Source: Dissophora ornata
Lineage: Eukaryota > Mortierellomycota > Mortierellomycetes > Mortierellales > Mortierellaceae
Direction of reading: 5' to 3'
Assembly: GCA_025201705.1 (NCBI GenBank)
Contig: MU617188.1
Location: forward strand, 1-19,827
DNA length: 19,827 nt
In this document: positions 1 through 8,200 of the stretch, piece after piece
How positions within the stretch are numbered: position 1 is the first letter of the stretch
Layout of the letters: each line of letters begins with the position of its first letter
Translations under genes and position numbers: made by a program
The notes under the pieces: model-generated
Database searches by the model: none
Told to the model about the DNA's origin: nothing
What the model saw: the letters and a program-made list of their open reading frames with translations, nothing else

Positions 1-68
1 AAAAGTCCCGGGAGAGATGAGAAAAAAAAAAATGAAAAGAGAAAAAAAATAAAAAAAAAAAGCCTTAC
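1..68 (-). other. start of the last RasGEF intron, running off the window
   Basis: The RasGEF frame meets TAA at 67-65, but the same bases form the splice donor CG|GTAAGG at 68. The coding text just before it (ending LEPR) corresponds to the point where fungal Cdc25 proteins usually continue for a short extra tail. The remaining 60-odd bases are A-rich on the plus strand, so T-rich in the sense of the gene. I read this as an intron whose acceptor and final exon lie outside the window. Confidence 0.7.
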
Positions 69-3000
69 CGAGGCTCGAGTGCAAGACTCATATCATAAAG
101 TTCCGCCACAGGTTTCGTGCCGTCCAATCCACGTCGAATAAAGGCTTGAATCTCTGGTACGGAGGTCAAACAGTAAGGAACTGATTGATATTGTTGAATT
201 TCTCGAATCACCTCGGCTGTCTTGACACGTTTATAAAAATTGATCAAATGATTGGATTTTTTCAAAAAATCCGAATTGCCATCTTGAATCATCACCAAAT
301 CCGTCAAATACATCCCCACAAAGGGTACACAAGGTGGATTGGCCGAGTGTAACTCCTCTCGATACTCGGCCCAATTCTTGGCCACCCCCATCATTTGTTG
401 AAGCTCCATGAACGCTGTCATCGTCCTGGCAGGGACTTGCTCCCATGTTCGCTTTAGACGATGGATCGGTGACTGAGACAATGCTGCCATGGTTGCGGAT
501 AACATACTGAAGTTGTTGAGTTGACGCAGTTTCTATTAAAAAATGAAAAAAAAGAGAAAAAGCCCAATAAACAGCACCAAGCAAATTCAATATTCAGTAT
601 CAACAGACAGACAATCGTTAACCCAATAAAAAAAGAAAAAAAAGGCAACTCACCTCTGCAATCAAAACAATGTGACGAATGACCAAGACACGTTTCTTGA
701 TCTCCTTTTCACTCAAAACCAACTCGTTGATCCAGTTCGAATACAAATTACTGGTCTCAATCATCTTCTTAATGTTCACAGCCTTGGCCGCCATCTCTGG
801 AACTTCACTCGTCCAAGCCTTGGCCAAACATTCCACCGGTCGAATCTTGTTATACACTGTCGCCTCCATGATTGTCAATTGACGTGCAAACTCGAGTGGA
901 TCCAATTCCAAAAACTTGATCTTCTTCAAGTTACGAGGTGTAATCGGTTGAGGTGCTTGGGTTGTCAAGTTCAGAACCATCTTACGGAACGCACCCTCGG
1001 ATTGTTCACGCTTCTCTACCAACTTGATAAGTTGTACCGCCGCAAAACTCATCGTATCCTTCATGGCCGTCGATCCCGAAAACTCTTTAATCATCGCCAA
1101 TGCCTCCCGATCATCCCCTTCATCTTCCAGATAATAATTCTCGAGCCAAGACTTGATAATGTTGAAAACACGAAGTCGAATCGGTGTCAATTTCTTCTCG
1201 GTCCAGATCTCTAGTTCCACTGCATCCAGATCCGCAGGTGGTTGGATCGTGAATCGGAGAAAGAGATTCTCAAACAATTCCTTGGTGGTGGTGAAGGATC
1301 GGTAAGAAAGCAAGAACGTTGCAATAAAGTTGGAATCGAGACCATCGTGCAACGTCAAACGCTCGATCAGCGCTGGGAGTGTACCTCCCTTGACTTGACC
1401 CTCTGCGTTCAAAATAAGATCATCCCGTTGGTAGTCGTAATCCAAGAACCAATTGTTGGCTGCAGGGCGTGTCGGTGCATCGTCTCCAAGCACCTTTTTC
1501 AACTTGTCACCACGAAGATCATATCGACCTGGTGTACTGCTGTTCGCAAAGTTGGAAACTTGACCATGTCCGTTGATTTCAGAAGACAACGTGGTGGGGA
1601 ATGGATATCCGTTCTGCGATCCTCGTGTTGCATATTCGGTACCTGAAGGAGTCAACTGTCCAGAGATTGGGGTGAAAATCGATGGCTGCGAGTCTGTACG
1701 GCCACGCTGACTGGCTGCTGCAGCGTCCTGCTGTGCGCGAGCAGCTCCACCAGCAGCACCTCGAACACCCATATCCGGCTCGATGTCAGAGTCGTGATCA
1801 TAGTTGTACGGAGTATCGGGCTGGGGTGCCAACGCGGGAACTCGTCCAGTTCCAAAGTTATCCAAAGTTCTGTTCAACACATTCGACTCGGACATCTCCT
1901 TTTCCTGGATCAAAACACGCGTGGCCTGAGCAAGGCTCTGAGCAGCCTGTTCTGTCGAAAGCGCCGTGTTGAGAGCCAACTCCAAAGTTTGGCTAACCGC
2001 CAAGAGGTCCGTAGCAGACTGGACAGCCATGACCAAGGAGGCTGTGCTTCCATGCAGAGCCTGCTTTGCAGTCTTGACGTCCATAAAGTACCTTTCCGAG
2101 ATATTGGGCTGTTCCCCCAGGGTCGACGTGCTAAAGTCGGAGACCAAGGTCAGGAGAGAACCAAGCTGAGAGATTGTCTGCCTTGCCTGGGCCACCAATT
2201 GGGCCGATTGAGCCGAGTTCATGACAGGATTCGTAGGAGAGACTCCGTGAAGACCAGAGTTTCGGAGTGTGGGCGATGGACTTTCGATCAACTTTTCAAT
2301 CTGCATAGCAAGAACCGAGACAGCCTTGGAAGCACTCTTGGAATAATAGTCTAGCTGGCTGAGAATACTCTGGGCACTCATCTGCGAGCCAAGCACCTTG
2401 CGATCACCACCAGGACCATGCTCACCCTTTGCAGATCCGTTCGAGAGCGCCCTTTCCAGTCCTCGAGGTTCGCTCTTTTGCCTGAGTGGGCTTTTGACAT
2501 CTGTTACGAGGCGGGCATCGACTTGGTGAACTGTAATGTTGGCAGCCATCGCGGTCGTGACATAGTTCTGGGCTGCGGTACCAACCTCGCGTGAATCCGT
2601 CAGCAACTTGGTCACAGCATCGGTTGCAGGCCAGACACCAGAGGCCATCTTGGCAGAGAGTACGAGTTTGGAGAGAGCAGCCATGATCTGACGATGGTGC
2701 ATCTTGAGACCACGATGCTGGCGCATGACGGCCGCATCCTTGTCAACCGTTCCAGAAGCATAGAGCATAACACGGATGGCCTCGACGACGATGGAGGACT
2801 GGATGAGGTAGTAGGGCTTGTATCCATTCTCGGCAGACGAGACCAAGTTCTGGACTGCGGCCGCAGTGTGTTCGGACAACGAAGTCCATGTGGGTTCGGG
2901 GTCGAAGGGGTTGGGGAGCAGGGGCAATGGAGGCAAGCCTTCGACAGAGTCTTGTGATGTTGGAGCGAGTCCGGATGGTTTCCTGATAGCGGCCAGAGTC

Positions 3001-4687
3001 TGCGTTTGGTCGGACGAGTCCTATAGAGGCCACGGAATGAAGTTGTTGTTAGGGTATGTGTAAAAGGGAGCAGGTGTTTAGAGCATATGTACAGGAAGGC
3101 AAGTAGAGATGTGTCCCGGTCATGCGGGTGAGACCAATTGGGTTACGGTCGGTGGTACCGCTGACAAGTGCGGCCCACTGTATTTGTGGCACCTCTCTCT
3201 CCTCCAATGCACATCGGGCACTCCGTCGTCCGGTGGAGAGAGGGGGTAGGTAGGTATCATCATTTTATACATCCTGCATTTTGCAAAATGCATGATAATG
3301 TATACGTCGAGTTGTACGCGCGCGCGAGAATAACATTAACATACCTTGCTGTTATTGGTGGTATGGAGGTTGCTGGAGGATTCGGAGAGACGACCATCAT
3401 CATCCTCGTCACGACTCTCCTGAGCATCCTGGCCGGCTTCCTGGTCCTCTTCTTCGGCTTCAGAGTTATACCAGCCATTCCCGTTGGAGGTCGACTCGCG
3501 TACCGACCATCCTGCTTTAGCTATGTAGCAAATAAACACACCACACAAAAAAAAAACGCATTACACGGTAAGTACCTCGTTTAATGGGCGCAAGTCCGAC
3601 CTCACAAGGCCTTGTCACTTGTGCATGAATTGAAACACTGACAAATAGCGTCATGCGCTGGGGGGGGAGAGAGTATCGTCGAGGAGAGCATTAATGTTGG
3701 AGGTACTGGCAGATTCCATGATCTGCATAGTCAAAGGCTTCTTGCCATGTTGATCGCAGGATGGCGTGAATATGACGCCCAGTTGAATAACAAGAATGCA
3801 CTGAAGGGTTGGCGCGGTGTATTTGTGTTGTATCCCTCCTGTCCTGCTGACGCGAGGGTTCTGAAAAATAACAAAAGTCCTGAGCTGTCCATGGGTGTGC
3901 CACACAAATCGCCTAGCGCAACTTGCCTGATCCTTCTTGTCCTTCTTGCTCGGCCGTGGTTGCAGTGCCCAGGCTAGCCTGATCCTCTGGGTCGGGGATG
4001 GTCCAACTTGACTCCTGGGTCCTCTGGTTATAGTAAAAGACCTGGCCATCAGGGGTTGTCTGGGGTAACCAGAGATCGTCGGCACTCTACCAGGAATTGC
4101 AAAATAAGAAGTGTGTTAAATTTTTCGAGCTCTCACAATAGCAGTAAGATTTTAGCCGCGCGAATTCATCCTTTTGGTCAGTTGTCAATGTTCACAACTG
4201 AACACAGGGACACAGGGGGGGGGGCCTTGGGCGCAGACACCAGCGTGTTGGCCCAGACTGTGTCGCACACTGCAAGCGCCTCCCCTGTTGTCCGAACTGG
4301 CCCCCCTCCCCCTCAATTGCGAGCAATTGCGCTTGGTATCGACGGGACGGGCGGTGCAAGGACGCGCACGCTCGGCTCAAGGGGAGCCCCAACCGAGAAA
4401 AGATAGGTAGTGAGTGGGGGGACACTTACATCGAGATCGTCTCCTTCTGCATATTCCTCATCCTCCTCATCCTGACTCTCGAGGTCATCCTCGCCCAGGA
4501 CCTCGACGTAGTTGGAGGGGAACCAGCCCTGGCGACCTTGGCAGTAGCCTGCCCACCATCCCGATTCCAACTGGGCCAGGACCTGAATCACATCATCCTT
4601 CTTGAATGTAAGGTTGGTCGCGTCGTCTGACTCAAAGTCGTATAGCGCCCTGACAAGGATTTGGACGTCAAGACTTTCCGAGACCAT
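69..4687 (-). CDS. CDC25: Cdc25-type Ras guanine-nucleotide exchange factor (SH3-WW-RasGEF_N-RasGEF), 3' end missing
   Basis: This protein activates Ras by exchanging GDP for GTP at the membrane, upstream of cAMP/PKA or MAPK signalling in fungi. My exon model is 4687-4430, 4086-3927, 3511-3345, 3020-654 and 532-69, with phases that agree at every junction, giving about 1138 residues before the left edge. The SH3 domain is at about 10-65 (ALYDF at 14-18, WW at 44-45, GWFPSNYV at 54-61) and is followed by an acidic stretch. A WW domain sits at about 88-118 (W92, YYN 104-106, W114, P117). A helical, Ser/Ala-rich middle follows. RasGEF_N is at about 730-845 and the catalytic domain starts near 898, with LNNFS at 989-993 and RLKRTW at 1009-1014. 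An in-frame TAA lies just upstream of the ATG, which fixes the start. Domain order and motifs are seen; Ras as substrate is known for the family. Confidence 0.93.
3512..3926 (-). other. GC-AG intron in the RasGEF gene
   Basis: The WW-domain exon ends at AG|GCAAGT, a perfect GC-type 5' splice site, and no suitable GT donor is nearby. The acceptor GCTAAAGCAG ends at 3512. The upstream exon ends in phase 1 and the downstream exon (acidic, Glu/Asp/Ser-rich, 3511-3345) opens in phase 1, so the frame is kept across the join. An acceptor nine bases earlier (CATAG, exon starting at 3520) also fits the frame. A cassette exon inside this 415-base intron cannot be excluded, since a good TTTTCAG acceptor lies near 3860. 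Confidence 0.7.
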
Positions 4688-5090
4688 GATTGCTTAATTT
4701 ACTCTCTTGTGTCTCTTGTGTGTCTGATTTCCTTTGGGTGGGAATGTTCAAATGTCCAAGTTGCTGTTGGAGCAGGTGAGTTTCTAGTACTGCTCTATTG
4801 CAGGGGAAGGGGAGTCTATCGTCGTGTCTCGAATGAAAAGGTATGTTTGTGGGGTGCGGAACGGTGGATTGCACAACGGGTTGTGGGGGGGAGGGAGGGT
4901 GCGAAAAGAAAGAAAGAAGGAAAAAAAAAGAGAGTATGGAACAACCCCTTTGCGCCAGTGTTTGTTCCGCGAGAGCGTGATGTAGATAGACTAGGGGTGA
5001 GCGGAGAATTAGAGCAGTGCTGCTGAGGGAGAGCAAACAGAAGGGGGATAAAGAAAAAAAAGAAAACCTGGAAACCTGGAAACTGCGTGC

Positions 5091-5175
5091 GAGGAGAAGT
5101 GAGGGAGAGGAGAGGAGAAGAGGAGAGGAGGAGAAAGGTAAGGAGGGGAAGGGAAAGGAAGGGAAGGGGGGGGGA
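5091..5175 (+). repeat. polypurine (GA/GGGA) tract
   Basis: About 85 bases are almost only A and G on the plus strand, broken by T at 5100 and 5139. It ends in a run of nine or more G. On the RasGEF sense strand this is a polypyrimidine tract some 400-490 bases upstream of the ATG. Confidence 0.85.
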
Positions 5176-5574
5176 TTAAGGATGTGGGATGATGGAGACA
5201 GTGGATGAGGGCAGCAAATAAAAAGGACGGACGAAAAATTAAAAAACAGGGAGAGCGAGATTCCACTCGTTGCAAAAACGGCTTTTTTTCCTTCCTTTTC
5301 TTGCGAGCAACCAGCTTGTCGCTCCCTGTAAATGGGATGAGCACTTGGATGATGATGATGGGGATGGGCACGACCGAAACGATGGACGATGCAGCATGCA
5401 GGATGGACAACATGGACAGTCAGGCATCAGGACAAGCTACTGACCCGACGCCGCCCTCACCTCCCGCTGGCAGCGTAGTACAACGTTGGGCTTGCATGGT
5501 GCGCCCATGATGATGATGGCCAAAGTATTTTCACAAACCTTTTTTTGTTTCTTTCTACTAGTGTTGCCCAACAG

Positions 5575-5602
5575 ATTGGCGTTGCTGGATTGGACACCCA
5601 AT
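5575..5602. promoter_or_regulatory. clustered CCAAT boxes
   Basis: ATTGG occurs at 5575-5579 and 5589-5593, spaced 14 bases apart, and CCAAT in the other orientation at 5598-5602. CCAAT boxes bind the HAP/NF-Y complex in fungi. The cluster lies about 890 bases upstream of RasGEF and 840 bases upstream of adenosine kinase, so its target is unclear. Confidence 0.4.
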
Positions 5603-5778
5603 GGCAGGTAGCCAAACAACGGGATATATTAACGAGATGAGCTTGCTGAGGGAAACCTTCTTTTTATTTTCTGGATGCTCTCTCGTTGGTCAGTCTTGGT
5701 TGATATCGGTCGGACATGGCCTGGTTGGCCGTCGTGAAGTAGCTCTCTAGACCCTATTTGCCTAGTTCCAGTGCCATG

Positions 5779-5795
5779 CCATCGATCATCGATGG
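5779..5795. repeat. perfect 17-base palindrome
   Basis: CCATCGAT and ATCGATGG flank a single central C. The eight-base perfect arms could be a dimeric transcription-factor site, but I recognise no specific factor. Confidence 0.5.
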
Positions 5796-6377
5796 GAGAG
5801 TGCTCTCAGTACACCCTCGTGGTACGGTTCGTTCTCTGAGCATTCCACTCGTCTTGCATTTCATTTAACTCTCCAACTACTCTCTAGACTACTCTTCTTT
5901 CCTGCTACTGCTTGTCCAGGCTGATGTTGCCCTGTGAGTTGTTGCTCTTTGCTGTTGCAAGTTGTTGCGTCTGCACATGTGCTCGCCACGTTGTCGCTGT
6001 GTTGTGACATGTATATCCCTGGCAATGTTGTTTTGAACGGTCGAGCAGCGGAACGCAACGCGTTTGGTGAGCTGGCAGGCAGGAGCACGGCAAAACCATT
6101 TTTGGATCAAGAGCAAAGAACATGCAGGCTTGTCTAGATCCGCGATGCGATCTATCTCGCAGCAAGAGCGAGAGCGAGAGCAGGAGAGAAGAGAGAAGAG
6201 AGATCGCCAAAAAAAAAAAACGTGATCCACGTCACAGAGATCGAGCAGTAAAGCCCCACTTTTTTTTTATACGGTGGTCTATCATATGGGAATGATATGT
6301 CCACCAGACGCGCATATGTTTTCCCCGTTCTGTTGTGATTTCCACTTTTCAGCCCCACCATATTCGGCCCTCTGTAG

Positions 6378-6445
6378 ATTTCTGTCGTCTTCTCTTCTCT
6401 TTTCGCTCCCACACCCACTCTCCATCCATCGCACCACCGCCAGCC
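6378..6445 (+). promoter_or_regulatory. CT-rich leader of the adenosine kinase gene
   Basis: The 65-70 bases before the ATG are strongly pyrimidine-rich, TCTTCTCTTCTCTTTT-like and then C/A-rich, ending in CCAGCC just before ATGACC. Such tracts mark transcription start regions of well-expressed fungal genes. A poly-T followed by TATAC lies about 180 bases upstream of the ATG (near 6260-6274). Confidence 0.5.
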
Positions 6446-7840
6446 ATGACCCACTCCTACCCTCTCTTCTGCATGGGCAACCCCCTGCTCGACATCCAGG
6501 TCAAGGCCGACGAGGAGCTTCTCGCCAGGTACGCTCCAACGCGCCACCGCTCGCCAGAGACATCCTCCGCTCCTCTCAAAGTCAAGGTTTAACCGTCCAC
6601 CCAACTCATGGACGTTCTCTGTCTTCTCTGCCCTATCATACACCCGCTAGATACAACCTCAAGTCGAACGATGCCATCCTCGCCGACGAGTCCCACATGT
6701 CCCTGTAAGTGCTCTAGTCTCGACTGATCTCGTTCAGGAATTCAGGAGTTCCGGATCTGATCTGTCCTGGAATCAATCAATCAATCCATCACAAACCAAC
6801 GCGCTCTCGCGCTGCCCAACCTTGTCGCGACTGTCAGCGTGTCAACGGCTGGAAACAGAGCCGGGATAAGAGATGATCCCCAGGGAGGATACAGACCATT
6901 CGCTAACATAAGATGCCCCCGCGCGATCTGCCCCCTTCCTATTAGCTATGAGGAGATCATCCAGTTCGATGATGTCGTCTATGTTGCTGGTGGTGCCAGT
7001 CAGAACACTGCCCGTGGTGCCCAGCGCCTGTTGCCCGCAAAGTCGGTCGTCTATGTTGGCGCCACTTCCAGCGACAAGTTCCGCGACCAGCTCGTCTCTG
7101 CCGCCACCGCTGATGGCCTCACCACCGAGTATGTCACCATCCCCGGCAACTTGCCCACTGGCACCTGCGCTGCTCTGATCTCGGGCCACGACCGCTCGCT
7201 CGTCACCAAGCTGTCTGCTGCCGAGAAGCTCACCGTTGACCACGTCCGCAGCGAGCACATCTGGAACCTCGTCAAGGGCGCCCGCGTCTACTACGTTGAG
7301 GGCTTCTTCCTCACCGTCACCCCCGAGGGTATCCTCGAGATTGCCAAGCACGCTGCTGCCGAGAACAAGATCTTCACCATGAACTTGTCTGCCCCCTTCA
7401 TCCCCCAGTTCTTCACCAAGGTCCTGGACGAGGTCCTCCCTTACATGGATGTTGTTTTCGGAAACGAGGGTGAGGCCGAGGCCTATGCTCTGGCCCACAA
7501 CTTGCCCGATCCCAAGGACGTCAAGGCCATTGCCACTTATATTGCCAAGCTTCCCAAGGTCAACTCCCAGCGCGAGCGCCTCGTCGTCTTCACTCAGGGT
7601 GTCAACAACACGATCGTCGTCAAGGCTGACGGCACCATCCAGGAATACCCCATCATCGCCATCCCCGAGTCCGCGATTGTCGACTGCAACGGCGCTGGAG
7701 ATGCCTTCTGCGGAGGATTCGTCTCCAAGCTCGTCCAGGGCGCCGACATTGCCACTGCTGTCGCCAAGGGCCACTACCTCGCTCACCAGGTCATCCAGCA
7801 GGTTGGACCCACCTACCCCCGCACCCTCCACCAGGACTAG
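6446..7840 (+). CDS. ADO1: adenosine kinase (PfkB/ribokinase family)
   Basis: Adenosine kinase phosphorylates adenosine to AMP with ATP in the cytosol; it salvages purine and removes adenosine that would inhibit S-adenosylmethionine-dependent methylation. Exons are 6446-6528, 6651-6704 and 6946-7840, split by introns of 122 and 241 bases with GTACGC and GTAAGT donors and TAG acceptors. The product is 343 residues, the normal family length. GNPLLD at 11-16 and AGGASQN at 60-66 form the substrate-binding part. The second PfkB signature DCNGAGDAFCGGF is at 292-304, with D298 as the expected catalytic base. The third exon uses mostly C-ending codons, a bias much stronger than in the neighbouring genes and typical of high expression. 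The call is firm. Confidence 0.96.
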
Positions 7841-7869
7841 GAGCTTGTAAAATATCTAAATCTTTGTGA

Positions 7870-7875
7870 AATAAA
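7870..7875 (+). terminator. poly(A) signal of adenosine kinase
   Basis: AATAAA lies 30 bases after the stop codon, with T/G-rich sequence following near 7891-7900. Confidence 0.6.
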
Positions 7876-7925
7876 CTTCTCATTGCACAAGTCTGTTGTT
7901 CCCATTGCTCCTCGCAGTCACAATT

Positions 7926-7987
7926 GGATTCAAACTTGCATCTCTTATTGCGCGATCAAAGAAAGAGATGCAAGCACGTTTGAATCC
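7926..7987. repeat. long imperfect inverted repeat (hairpin) downstream of adenosine kinase
   Basis: GGATTCAAAC (7926-7935) pairs with GTTTGAATCC (7978-7987), and directly inside it TTGCATCTCTT (7936-7946) pairs with AAGAGATGCAA (7963-7973). This gives 21 perfect base pairs, interrupted only by a four-base bulge (GCAC, 7974-7977), around a 16-base loop. It lies about 50 bases past the AATAAA of adenosine kinase and 214 bases before the next ATG. The rest of the 360-base interval 7841-8200 shows nothing else. Confidence 0.8.
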
Positions 7988-8200
7988 TTTTGTTTCGACA
8001 GCTCCCTCGTCGTCAACACAGGAAAAAAAATAGAAGACAGGAACAAACAGCTGCAGTAGCCATACTTGTGCGGGATTGGAACAGCAGACACGCAGACATT
8101 TTTTGCTGTCCCATTGTGTGTTTGTCTTGCTGATGTAGCTTGGAGAGTCCTTTGTGGAGCTTGTTTCACAACTCGTCAGCGTCTCGACCTAGGATAAAAC

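Larger units (their letters stand above)
4688..6445. other. divergent intergenic region between RasGEF and adenosine kinase
   Basis: No open frame in these 1.76 kb has a recognisable domain, believable composition or splice pattern; the longer ones are translations of purine- or pyrimidine-rich DNA. The region must hold the promoters of both neighbours. It contains a polypurine tract (5091-5175), opposed CCAAT boxes (5575-5602), a perfect palindrome (5779-5795), a GAGA-rich stretch near 6164-6205 and a CCACGTCAC element near 6228-6236 resembling a bZIP/CRE half site. A non-coding RNA is possible but nothing here shows one. Confidence 0.7.

Noticed and set aside
3651..3903. Possible extra RasGEF exon after the TTTTCAG acceptor near 3860
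   Set aside because: It can be entered in frame but no donor in the right phase before its stop gives a clean exit to the next exon, and the text has no domain; kept only as an alternative.
5009..5413. Overlapping open frames on both strands
   Set aside because: Composition follows the polypurine tract; no domain, splice pattern or start context supports coding.
6221..6240. CCACGTCAC as a cAMP-response element linking Ras signalling to adenosine kinase
   Set aside because: A single half-site match is too weak to support a regulatory claim.
6842..7831. 329-codon minus-strand open frame
   Set aside because: It is the exact shadow of the adenosine kinase exon, caused by C-ending codon bias; its translation is Asp/Gly/Val-rich with no domain.
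7974..7990. tRNA-like B box (GTTTGAATCC)
   Set aside because: It pairs with its own inverted copy, but no acceptor, D or anticodon arm can be drawn around it.
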